Assembly (NCBI GenBank): GCA_032718475.1
Contig: JAUCBJ010002772.1
Coordinates: forward strand, 1-41,425
DNA from: Nemertoderma westbladi
Taxonomy: Eukaryota > Xenacoelomorpha > Nemertodermatida > Nemertodermatidae
Reading direction: 5' to 3'
DNA: 41,425 nt
Both the position numbers and the translations under genes were made by a program. The stretch's first letter is position 1, and every line of letters starts with the position of its first letter. The notes beneath the pieces are model-generated. The model was given only the letters and a program-made list of their open reading frames with translations. It had not been told where the DNA came from and did not search any database. Positions 1 through 9,913 of this stretch are shown one piece after another.

Positions 1-2
1 CC

Positions 3-311
3 GTTACCAATTCGAATCCAACTACTACGACGAGCCGTCACGCTGGAGCAGGTCCCAGTGTTGGAGGTGGTAAAAGAGTACCAACCGGCGGTCTACCACT
101 AGCAACAGGACGTGGTGACATCATGGAACCGACCCAAGGATCCACACAGGAAGGTACTTCGGTTGATCCTATTTCGCAGGGACGATCTCAGTATCCAGCA
201 ACGCGGGAACCGGGACAGACTCAAGGTCAAGGTCCAGTAATAAAAACATTGCGAAGTGCGGGAAACAATATACTGTTTGATGAATTCAATAATTATACGA
301 ACTCGAACTAA
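3..311 (+). CDS. 3' end of an unidentified protein-coding gene (partial)
   Basis: An open frame runs from the left edge to a TAA stop at 309-311, giving about 102 C-terminal residues. There is no convincing start, so the gene or its last exon begins outside the window. The peptide is low-complexity, rich in Ser, Thr, Gly, Pro and Gln (for example a TTTT run and a GGGKR segment), and ends with an acidic and Asn-rich tail, DEFNNYTNSN. I see no domain and no signal or membrane segment. An internal ATG at 123 could start a 62-residue product, but the frame is equally open upstream, so a longer coding region is more likely. It could also be a chance open frame. The function is unknown. Confidence 0.4.
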   Translation, partial: VTNSNPTTTTSRHAGAGPSVGGGKRVPTGGLPLATGRGDIMEPTQGSTQEGTSVDPISQGRSQYPATREPGQTQGQGPVIKTLRSAGNNILFDEFNNYTNSN

Positions 312-675
312 ATATAACAACATATACTGGTTGAAGAATTATATGTGTGGATAAACTCGAGATACGTAGAATACCCATAATTCAAAACTTTATTATACAT
401 ACAGTATAACAAATCATTTTGTGTGGGGGTGATGTTAGGATACTAGGAATGAGGACCTAACATAATATAGCACCTATGTACCGTGCAGCTTACTGTGTAA
501 CATAATTATAGTTAGACTGTCAGAATAGAAGTACAGACTGTCGTATGTCATACATCTTGTTTCTTACACCACAGACAGACAGGCCTACATTGCTGTCACG
601 TACAGACAGTGGCCTACTGAACATTGTTACCGACCACTACACGGTCGCCTAACAGTAAGGATTTACCTACTTATG

Positions 676-1606
676 CAGTGGCGTAGCTGATGTTTGTGGT
701 AGGGGGGGGGGGGGGGGGGGGGCGCCACGATTTTGCCCCCCCCATAATAAATTAATTGAACTTTTTGTGTGACTATTTTCTAGGGTACACAGTACAGTAT
801 GTTTGACAGAGTACATCATAATCATAATGGCACATCCCGTGCTTTGGCATGAGCGAATGAATTTATAACCGCCAACAGGCATAAGTTGGAAGGAAGTAGA
901 AAAATAAATTTGTTATTTTTCGAATAACAAAAAGACACTTTAATAATTTTTTTCGATTTTTTCGAATTTTTTTTTATCCACATACTGGGGTTGCCTTTCA
1001 TTGACGGACAAGCTATAGTTTCGGAGGAGTTAACCCGATATACATGCATACAGTGGCGGATCTAGGATTTCATAGTGAATACTTTTACAGTAAGAAGTCC
1101 TAACGGGTAGGCCTATGAAACCATAGTCATTAAAAAGTGCCGTTAAAGTTTATATGCAAGTGCTGAACTGATGTATATAAAATTTTCTTATAATATAAAT
1201 TTTGTACTTTCCTTTTATATTTATATGTACCTGTAGGTGCTAGTTTTTATTTTCTTTATAATCCCGATGATACCCCTCCTGGTGGCAGAAATATATTGAT
1301 TGAATAGATAAACTGTTACGGGGCTAAACTCCAAGCAACACGAACGTTGAGATTATATGAACAATAAGTAGCCTACAAGCTGGTTGTATGTAATGGCAAA
1401 AAATTGTGTTAGGGAATTAATTAAAAGTTTATTGATATAGAATGTATTGAAGGTACTGTATTTATTAAAAAGTTTTCAACTATTTTACATTAATTTTCAA
1501 ATGGGAGCGACCAAGCTTGAAAGTATATTATTCATTCATCGCGATTTTGGCGCCCCCCTGAAGCCAACAGGGGGGGGCCCTGGGCCCCCCCTCAGCTACG
1601 CCACTG
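676..1606. mobile_element. Non-autonomous hAT-type DNA transposon with 8-bp target duplication
   Basis: The ends are inverted: cagtggcgtagctga at 676 and tcagctacgccactg ending at 1606. The 8-bp sequence tacttatg lies directly outside both ends (668-675 and 1607-1614). Eight-base duplications and CAGTGGCG-type ends are typical of hAT elements. Sub-terminal G/C tracts and a ggcgcc...attttg motif are also mirrored at the two ends. No transposase frame is visible inside, so the element would need a transposase supplied elsewhere. A second hAT-end-like word, cagtggcggatctagga, sits inside at 1051 and may be a remnant of a related element. The insertion lies at the outer edge of the left arm of the large palindrome and so is younger than it. 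Confidence 0.85.
702..722. repeat. Poly-G tract (21 G)
   Basis: An uninterrupted run of 21 G lies just inside the left terminus of the hAT element. The right terminus has shorter mirrored G/C runs at 1571-1591. Such runs are unstable and their assembled length may be unreliable. Confidence 0.9.
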
Positions 1607-1683
1607 TACTTATGGATCACCTGTGTGATCCATAGTACCTAAAGGGTTAATAGATAACAGTTAACAATACAGTAGTAAGTTCG

Positions 1684-2597
1684 CTAAACTCTGATCTTCA
1701 TTTCTATTTTATCCATCGGTACTTGGCTGTTAGGGTGAGTGAATGTGTACCGTACCAATAAGGTCCCTCTTCTCCAACTCTCCCGTGGACGCCGTTTAGG
1801 TTGGAGTTGGAGCAGGCATGATACCACCAAGCTCCTTTGTATCTGACGGTGCAGTTTGTTACGGAATGAACATCGTTATCGGATCTTTAATTGTGAACGC
1901 GTATCCATTGAGGTGACCCCGGGACTATCTTAAAGAATCGAGGCACCAGCTGTACCGCTGTATGAAGGTATCTGTAGCTTGTAATTACTATTAGAATCAC
2001 CAATACTGAAGTAATTATACTCGGCGTACTTGTGTTCGCCTTGGTACCAAAGATCGATCCTCAGCGCAACACCGTCTTTGGTAAGTTCATAGATGTTATC
2101 GAGTCCCAACCAAAAGTTATTTTCTATATCGCCGAAACCATGGATGTATTTCGAACTTCAGACCATCCTAGAAAGAAATTATCCGATCCATCTATTCGCC
2201 TCTGTATTCCTACCCAGGGGCCGCCAGGTACTGTGTTATCGCAGCGAAGTGAACCATCCAATACTTTGGGGTGGTTGACGATGGAAATGGTGTCAACTGC
2301 AGTATTTGTGCAACTGGGTGCCGGTTTGGATGTTGGCTGGAGATCCGAGATCTTCTGTGTTAGATCAGCTATACTCTCATTCGTTTCTTCCTTAATGTTG
2401 TTGAATATCACAATCACAAACAATGTAGCTAACGTATTGTATAGTCGTATCGTATTGTGTAGTGTATACCCACTACTCCAACAACAACCCAAACCCACCA
2501 TCTTCATACAGAAACCACACGGCTCTCCTTAACTGCCTTAACCGAACTCCTCGTCCATTGGAACTTCTGTATCTCTATAGACACCTTGATGTGCCAT
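1684..2597 (-). pseudogene. Fibrinogen-related (FReD) gene, left-arm copy, damaged
   Basis: Read on the minus strand from the ATG complement at 2595-2597, this begins MAHQGVYRDTEVPMDE and hits a stop soon after, because ~110 bp present in the other copies is missing. A later frame (2507 to 2124) carries a hydrophobic segment (TLATLFVIVIF), a short helical stalk and the start of a fibrinogen C-terminal domain (VGIQRRIDGSDNFFLGW). It is then frameshifted near 2155. Past the shift, typical FReD features continue: SYSGTAG, the KGAWWYHACSNSN region and the C-terminal GPYWYG/KYRWIK block, the last of which is unbroken in this copy. FReD proteins are lectin-like recognition molecules. The architecture looks like a type II membrane protein. 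This copy cannot make the whole protein. Confidence 0.75.
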
Positions 2598-3721
2598 GTT
2601 GTCCCAGTGACTGTACGATTATAATATCGTAAGGACACAAAGTTGTTCTATCATGAGTCTTAAATAGACTTAGTATGTGAATTTTTAGGGAGTTAAAGTT
2701 TTAATTAAATCTCAAATAAGTTTATTTTGCTGTTTATTTTACACAATGTGTCGTCGTAAGTTAATAAGATAAACTTTTATATCAATTGATTGTTGTTATG
2801 CTACTGCATTGCTGTATTGTACTGTTGTAGTAGGCCTACCGGTAATGAATGTATTTATTTATACCTGTACAACAGTAGAGGAGGGTAATTTTTGGGCTTT
2901 TGACTCCAAATCGCTATAAAGCACGTGATTAACCTATAAGCCGTTAATACAGTTAGTTACATTAGTACTGTAGAAGTTATAAATAATATTACTAGTATCG
3001 TGCTGGTATCAAGGCGTACTATATACAAGGCCATGCCATCGAGTCAACTGGGGGCGGTGACTGGGGGCAAGATTTTCTTAAGCTTTATACCGGCGATTTC
3101 TTTACGTTATTACAATAATTTATGCATAAGATACGCTTTGGTATGACTGTATTAGTAATTGTAGCTAATGTATCTTTATGTTAGGCTTTAATTTATGATA
3201 AATAATTACAAATTGTGGACATCGCTTTGCCTTCATTATTGTGTACAATAAATATAGCCAAATATTAATAAATGTATTACTTTGTATTATGAAATGCAGC
3301 ATTAATGTTATCTTATTTTCAGTAAAATTTATACATTACTTCACCATGTTGGTTTTCATAGGTAAGATTTTATGTAAAACTTGAAGTCATAACAGATCAC
3401 TTTATATTACAACTGACTACTTTATAAGACTATAAGAAATTTATTCAATATTATTGCGAAATGTGTTAATATGACTATTGTATTGTAAAATACAATATCC
3501 ATAATAATATATTATCAATCATTAGAAAATTAGCAGGCTAAAACTTTTGCAATAGGCATAATTTATATTATTATCAGGCACTTTATGTTATTTTATTACT
3601 TTATTATTTACCGTATCAAGATTGCCAACCCACTATTCCCTAAATGTGAAAACACACAATGGCCCTTGTAAGGGCTCTTTAATATTTAAATATATTGAGA
3701 TATAAATCCTGAAAATTAAAC

Positions 3722-4930
3722 GTATGCCCCCCTGCAGAGTATACCACCCTGTAGAGAAATATCTCAGTTTAAAGAGTCTCTCTGGGCACGGACTAAACGT
3801 ATGACCCCCCTGCAGAGAAATATCTCAGTTTAAAGAGTCTCTCTGGGCGCGGACTCAACGTATGACCCCTCTGTAGAGAAATATCTCAGTTTAAAGAGTC
3901 TCTCTGGGCGCGGACTCAACGTATGACCCCCTGTAGAGAAATATCTCAGTTTAAAGAGTCTCTCTGGGTGCGGACTCAACGTATGACACCCCTGTAGAGA
4001 AATATCTCAGTTTAAAGAGTCTCTCTGGGCGCCGACTAAACGTATGACCCCCCTGTAGAGAAATATCTCAGTTTAAAGAGTCTCTCTGGGCGCGGACAAA
4101 ACGTACGACCCCCCTGTAGAGAAATATCGCAGTTTAAAGAGTCTCTCTGGGCGCGGACTCAACGTATGACCCCCCTGTAGAGAAATATCTCAGTTTAAAG
4201 AGTCTCTCTGGGCGCGGACTAAACGTACGACCCCCCTGTAGAGAAATATCTCAGTTTAAAGAGTCTCTCTGGGCGCGGACTCAACGTATGACCCCCCTGT
4301 AGAGAAATATCTCAGTTTAAAGAGTCTCTCTGGGCTCGGACTCAACGTATGACCCCCCCTGTAGAGAAATATCTCAGTTTAAAGAGTCTCTCTGGGCGCC
4401 GACTAAACGTACGACCCCCCTGTAGAGAAATATCTCAGTTTAAAGAGTCTCTCTGGGCGCGGACTCAACGTATTGCCCCCCTGTAGAGAAATATCTCAGT
4501 TTAAAGAGTCTCTCTGGGCGCGGACTCAACGTATTGCCCCCCTGTAGAGAAATATCTCAGTTTAAAGAGTCTCTCTGGGCGCGGACTAAACGTATGACCC
4601 CCCTGTAGAGAAATATCTCAGTTTAAAGAGTCTCTCTGGGCGCGGACTCAACGTATGACCCCCCTGTAGAGAAATATCTCAGTTTAAAGAGTCTCTCTGG
4701 GCGCGGACTCAACGTATGACCCCCCTGTAGAGAAATATCTCAGTTTAAAGAGTCTCTCTGGGCGCGGACTCAACGTATGACCCCCCTGTAGAGAAATATC
4801 TCAGTTTAAAGAGTCTCTCTGGGCGCGGGCTCAACGTATGACCCCCCTGTAGAGAAATATCTCAGTTTAAAGAGTCTCTCTGGGCGCGGACTCAACCCCC
4901 CCTGCAGAGAAATATCTCAGTTTAAAGAGT
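3722..4930. repeat. 61-bp satellite array, copy A (about 20 units)
   Basis: A 61-bp unit with core cggactcaacgtatgaccc followed by a gagaaatatctcagttt block is repeated about 20 times. The motif gtttaaagag recurs every 61 bases from 3767 to 4920, with one or two single-base indels. The unit contains a small gaga/tctc inverted repeat. Variants (tatgac or tacgac or tattgc, actcaacg or actaaacg) are mixed along the array. The edge units are degenerate: the first has an altered junction and the last ends in ...gagtctagaaagtc. The same edges occur in copy B, so the array moved with the cassette. Confidence 0.95.
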
Positions 4931-6202
4931 CTAGAAAGTCAGTCCTGTAGTTTAAGCTTCTTAGCAGAGGGCTCGCGTGTACTGCATGGTGTGACAAGAT
5001 GGCATTTACGGCTTAAGAATATATTTGCAAGTATACGGCATTGTTTGCTGTTTGGTAAGGAATTACAGTAGATGTTGCCAATTTCCAGGAATCTGGACAC
5101 TAGACCTGTTCTGCATAACTTCGGTTGATCGCTCAGTAATAGAAATAACAGGTAGCAGTAGAAAGTAAACTGAACGTAAACATCAGGAGAGATTATCAGT
5201 TTACCTCGGTTCAATTCATCCAGATATATCCCATATCGATCATTGTATTTTTTTCATTATATTTTTTCATTCATATATTTTCATTTCTTTCATCTAGTTC
5301 TATAATAGTTGTTCTGAAGTATGTCGATCTGTTTACTCTTCGTCTAGTTGTCTGCAAGTCTGTTTGTCTGTCCGTCGGTCTGTTTGTCTGTGCATTTGCT
5401 TGTGTAGACATCGGTATTTACTGAAATTTTTGAAAATCTATGGACTGCATCTCGAATGACTCTTTGTAAAACAAGCTTACTGCACACTTTTCTGTCCAGT
5501 GTGTTTTCTCGTTTGTTTGTAAGACTGATTTGAGGGTTGTCTGTTTGTCAGACAAAATTGTCAGTTATTTGAAATAATTGTTAACTTGACAACATTACAG
5601 CTACTTCCAAGCTCTTACACGATTTAGGTAACGAATCAGTAATTTATACTCTCAGTATTTATTACCATTATTTATTATCAGACAAAGATGGCCACCCCCT
5701 TGGTCTAGCAACTGGGTCAGATTTGGGTCACTTAGAAATAATATAAAATTATATTTTAAAAAGTAATTTGGCAACGTACCGGCAACAAAACAAATAAAGG
5801 ATAAAATATAAAGAATGAAGAATGTAAATAATGAAATCTCCAATATACAATAGATCTGCATGTTATTGTTGTAACTACCCGTACCTAACTAAGTTATTAT
5901 TGCTGGAACACAACCAATAAGAAATTGATCTGCAGGGCTGAAAGTTGTGTGTCTCAGAGGCCACAAACAATCCATTTACGTCTTAAAACCAATCACCAAT
6001 CAGCATCTACTGTATATCATTGTTAAAGTTTTCCACTTGGCTAAGGTAAGCTATTTTTAGATATCCAATCAAATAATTCACGGCTATATTCAAGTTTGGT
6101 TTCAGTTTTCCACAGAAAACTGTTTGCACGAGTTAACTCGGGTTAGTCTGAATTATCCATTTTCTTGAACCCGAATTTATTCGGGATAATTCGTTAAGGG
6201 GT
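4931..6202. other. Unique centre of the palindromic cassette, no gene recognised
   Basis: This is AT-rich sequence between the satellite array and the right arm, repeated almost unchanged at 32276-33550. It holds a TCTG-rich stretch (about 5335-5400) and, at its right end, nested inverted repeats (gaattatcc...ggataattc and cccgaat...attcggg near 6149-6194). A minus-strand frame of 91 codons (5214-4939) is kept open in both copies but has no recognisable domain, so I do not call it a gene. Confidence 0.6.
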
Positions 6203-7238
6203 TAAAGAGCCCTTACAAGGGCCATAAAGTAATAAAATAACATAAAGTGCCTGATAATAATATAAATTATGCCTATTGCAAAAGTTTTAGCCTGCTAATT
6301 TTCTAATGATTGATAATATATTATTATGGATATTGTATTTTACAATACAATAGGCATATTAACACATTTCGCAACAATATTGAATAAATTTCATATAGTC
6401 TTATAAAGTAGTCAGTTGTAATATAAAGTGATCTGTTGTGACTTCGAGTTTTACATAAAATCTTACCTATGAAAACCAAAATGGTGAAGTAATGTATAAA
6501 TTTTACTGAAAATAAGATAACATTAATGCTGCATTTCATAATACAAAGTAATACATTTATTAATATTTGGCTATATTTATTGTACACAATAATGAAGGCA
6601 AAGCGATGTCCACAATTTGTAATTATTTATCATAAATTAAAGCCTAACATAAAGATACATTAGCTACAATTACTAATACAGTCATACCAAAGCGTATCTT
6701 ATGCATAAATTGTAATAACGTAAAGAAATCGCCGGTATAAAGCTTAAGAAAATCTTGCCCCCAGTCACCGCCCCCAGTTGACTCGATGGCATGGCCTTGT
6801 ATATAGTACGCCTTGATACCAGCACGATACTAGTAATATTATTTATAACTTCTACAGTACTATAAATGTAACTAACTGTATTAACGGCTTTTCGGTTAAT
6901 CACGTGCTTTATAGCGATTTGGAGTCAAAAGCCCAAAAATTACCCTCCTCTACTTTTGTACATGTATAAATAAATACATTCATTACCGGTAGGCCTACTA
7001 CAGTACTACAACAGTACAATACAGCAATGCAGTAGCATAACAACAATCAATTGATATAAAAGTTTATCTTATTAACTTATGACGACACATTGTGTAAAAT
7101 AAACAGCAAAATAAACTTATTTGAGATTTAATTAAAACTTTAACTTCCTAAAAATTCACATACTAAGTCTATTTAAGACTCATGATAGAAAAACTTTGTG
7201 TCCTTACGATATTATAATCGTGCAGTCACTGGGACAAC

Positions 7239-8219
7239 ATGGCACATCAAGGTGTCTATAGAGATACAGAAGTTCCAATGGACGAGCTTCCATCAGGTAC
7301 CCGGGAAGGCGTCTATAAAGTCATCCCGGATAATTTAACACTCCCCAATCCGTCACAGGATATTATAGATCGCAATGGAGCAGGAGAACTGAGTGGTTTC
7401 TGTATGAAGATGGTGGGTTGGGGTTGTTGTTGGAGTAGTGGGTATACACAACACAATACGATACGACTATACAATACGTTAGCTACATTGTTTGTGATTG
7501 TGATATTCAACAACATTAAGGAAGAAACGAATGAGAGTATAGCTGATCTAACACAGAAGATCTCGGATCTCCAGCCAACATCCAAACCGGCACCCAGTTG
7601 CACAAATACTGCAGTTGACACCATTTCCATCGTCAACCACCCCAATGGATTGGCTGTTTCACTTCGCTGCTATAACACAGTACCTGGCGGCACCTGGGTA
7701 GGAATACAGATGCGAATAGATGGATCGGATAATTTCTTTCTAGGAAGGTAGAAATACATCCATGGTTTCGGCGTTATAGAAAATAACTTTTGGTTGGGAC
7801 TCGATAACATCTATGAACTTACCAAAGACGGTGTTGCGCTGAGGATCGATCTTTGGTACCAAGGCGAACACAAGTACGCCGAGTATAATTACTTCAGTAT
7901 TGGTGATTCTAATAGTAATTACAAGCTACAGATACCTTCATACAGCGGTACAGCTGGTGCCTCGATTCTTTAAGATAGTCCCGGGGGTCACCTCAATGGA
8001 TACGCGTTCACAATTAAAGATCCGATAACGATGTTCATTCCGTAACAAACTGCACCGTCAGATACAAAGGAGCTTGGTGGTATCATGCCTGCTCCAACTC
8101 CAACTAAACGGCGTCTACGGGAGAGTTGGAGAAGAGGGACCTTATTGGTACGGTACACATTCACTCACCCTAACGGCCAAGTACCGATGGATAAAATAGA
8201 AATGAAGATCAGAGTTTAG
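7239..8219 (+). pseudogene. Fibrinogen-related (FReD) gene, right-arm copy, damaged
   Basis: From the ATG at 7239 a frame stays open to 7751. It encodes a ~50-residue polar N-terminus (MAHQGVYRDTEVPMDELPSG), a hydrophobic stretch around TLATLFVIVIF, a helical stalk (KEETNESIADLTQKISDLQ) and the start of a fibrinogen C-terminal domain (GGTWVGIQMRIDGSDNFFLG). A stop and frameshift follow near 7750. The rest continues in other frames: FWLGLDNIYELT, the AEYNYFSIGDSNSNYKL block, SYSGTAG, CTVRYKGAWWYHACSNSN, and a terminal EMKIRV before the TAG at 8217-8219. Order and spacing match the FReD family. Predicted type II membrane topology is an inference. At least three disablements make this a pseudogene or a gene with introns or edits that I cannot see. 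Confidence 0.8.
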
Positions 8220-8275
8220 CGAACTTACTATTGTTAACTGTTATCTATTAACCCTTTAGGTACTATGGATCACAC

Positions 8276-8941
8276 AGGTGATCATAAGCAATGGTACGCT
8301 AATGCGCTATGGATCATACAGGTGATCCATGCTTTTAAATGTTACCCTGTGTTATTCCATTCAGCTTTAGGTACCGGTACCAGTACCAGTTTACTGATAT
8401 TAGAAATGAAATCATTGACCAAGAAAGCACCAATAGCGAAAATTTCAGGTTGTTGGTATGTATTCTTAGATTTTGACAGACAACTGACAGTAAGACGGAC
8501 AAACAGACAGTGTCGATTTCGGGAAACGTAAAAACTGACATCGGAAATGGAATCCCACATTACATGGCTTACTTGCTATTGCCTAGCTGAGAACAAGTCC
8601 CACATCACCACTACTCGAGCAATGGGTTATATAGGACAGGCAGTGTATGGAGCCAATGATTGGCTGAATATTTAATCGTGATTCTTTAGAATAATAATTA
8701 GCTAAATTATTTCGTTGAGGTGTTGACATGGTTAATTAATTTTTCAGTATCAATACTATCAACATAAGGTAGGTTTTAAAATTTCTTACAAATTGGGTCG
8801 CCTCTATGCCTAAAATTTAAAACACAAATTTCCTCTTAATACCTCTGCCTTTCATCAATCCTTAGGCGCATTTGGTCCAGATTAATAGGGAGTTTGAAGG
8901 AGAGAAACTTTCCCCTCTCCTTTGATTTATGGGCGGTTTGG
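8276..8941. other. Intergenic DNA, nothing recognised
   Basis: The outermost arm hairpin word (ggatcac...gtgatcc) recurs degenerately at about 8311-8329. The taccggtaccagtaccag stretch near 8372-8390 is simple sequence. I find no coding signature on either strand. Confidence 0.5.
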
Positions 8942-9490
8942 TGGATGAGTACAAAACAAGCCAATTAAGTAACCTGCATAATCTTGTAACACGTGTTAAC
9001 TTTCATTTATTGTTTTTTACCTCTTTGTTTTGTACAGGTCCCAAAGAGCGTGAGGTACCATTGCCATTTAAAGGAGCAGGTTACAGAGTGTTGTGGGAAC
9101 CAAAACAATAAACGAAAGTTAACACATGTGTTTTGTACAGGTCCCAAAGAACGTCAGGTACCATTGCCATTTAAAGGAGCAGGTTACATACAGAGTGTTG
9201 TGGGAACCAAAACAATAAACGAAAGTTAACACATGTGTTTTGTACAGGTCCCAAAGAGCGTCAGGTACCATTGCCATATAAAGGAGCAGGTTACAGAGTG
9301 TTGTGGGAACCAAAACAATAAACGAAAGTTAACACATGTGTTTTGTACAGGTCCCAAAGAGCGTCAGGTACCATTGCCATTTAAAGGAGCAGGTTACAGA
9401 GGAGTGTTGTGGGAACCAAAACAATAAACGAGAGTTAACACATGTCTTTTGTACAGGTCTTTAGTCTTTGGGTCTTTGTTTGTCTGCCGC
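8942..9490. mobile_element. hAT-MITE relative with internal 103-107-bp tandem repeats
   Basis: The left end, gatgagtacaaaacaagcc, and the following bases to about 9000 match the left end of the short element at 22492. The right end, near tttgggtctttgtttgt (9475-9488), resembles the inverted terminus. Inside, a block beginning gtcccaaagagcgt starts at 9038, 9141, 9248 and 9351, with a last partial start at 9457. That gives spacings of 103, 107, 103 and 106 bases. Each block carries ccatttaaaggagcagg and ccaaaacaataaacgaaag. The same words occur in reverse complement at 22556-22620. A target duplication is not evident. Confidence 0.6.
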
Positions 9491-9779
9491 GCTTTGGGTA
9501 AATTTCTTAAATACCGATTTTGTGATAGAATCGCTCAATTTTAATTTGTATCTCATAACTGAGCCCCGTGCTGCGTGTAATCTCTCCATGCATACAGTAT
9601 TGAGTTTATGCAGATTCCACATAGGCAGTTACCTGTCTATAGACCGTGCTATAGACAGAGACAGGTGTTATAAGTCCAAGAGCAGACCTGATTTAACCAC
9701 TATGAATAAGTTTCATTACTGTTGTACTGCATGGCCTTTGCAGGATTCCCCGTACTTAGTTCAAATTTAAGCCTCATGC

Positions 9780-9913
9780 GAATTTAGTTCCAATGGAAAC
9801 GAATTTAGTTCCAATTTTGGCGAATTTAGTTCCAATTTAGGCGAACTTAATTCCAATAACTAGAGAAAAACGAAAACGAATTTAGTTCCAATGCATGCAA
9901 ATTTAGTTCCAAT
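9780..9913. repeat. Short direct repeats with 21-bp period
   Basis: The 15-base word gaatttagttccaat, or a close variant, starts at 9780, 9801, 9822, 9843, 9878 and 9899. Successive spacings are 21, 21, 21, 35 and 21 bases. The six-base linkers differ between units, so the conserved part is the 15-mer and the spacing rather than a plain tandem copy. Confidence 0.85.

Larger units (their letters stand above)
1607..8275. mobile_element. Giant palindromic FReD/satellite cassette, copy A
   Basis: Two long inverted arms, about 1607-3682 and 6203-8275, are reverse complements of each other with few differences. In the ~200 outer bases I compared by eye they are nearly identical. Each arm carries a fibrinogen-related gene reading outwards. 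Between them lie a 61-bp tandem array (about 3722-4930) and ~1.27 kb of unique sequence (4931-6202). The left arm has an extra ~55 bp near 3605-3660 that is absent from the right, and lacks ~110 bp of the FReD 5' coding part. Long inverted arms around internal tandem repeats are the architecture of foldback (FB-like) elements. A head-to-head gene duplication could look the same. A second copy lies at 30434-35255. I found no transposase and no flanking duplication. Confidence 0.8.

Noticed and set aside
1051-1067. Second hAT terminus, cagtggcggatctagga, inside the first hAT element
   Set aside because: No matching inverted end or target duplication was found, so I do not call a separate nested element.
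3722-4930. CRISPR-like array
   Set aside because: The 61-bp units are contiguous tandem copies without unique spacers, in an animal genome.
6324-6587. Hydrophobic 87-codon frame repeated at 30642-30905 and 33668-33931
   Set aside because: It lies in the AT-rich arm of the palindromic cassette and recurs only because the arm does. It has no domain and no coding bias that I can see.
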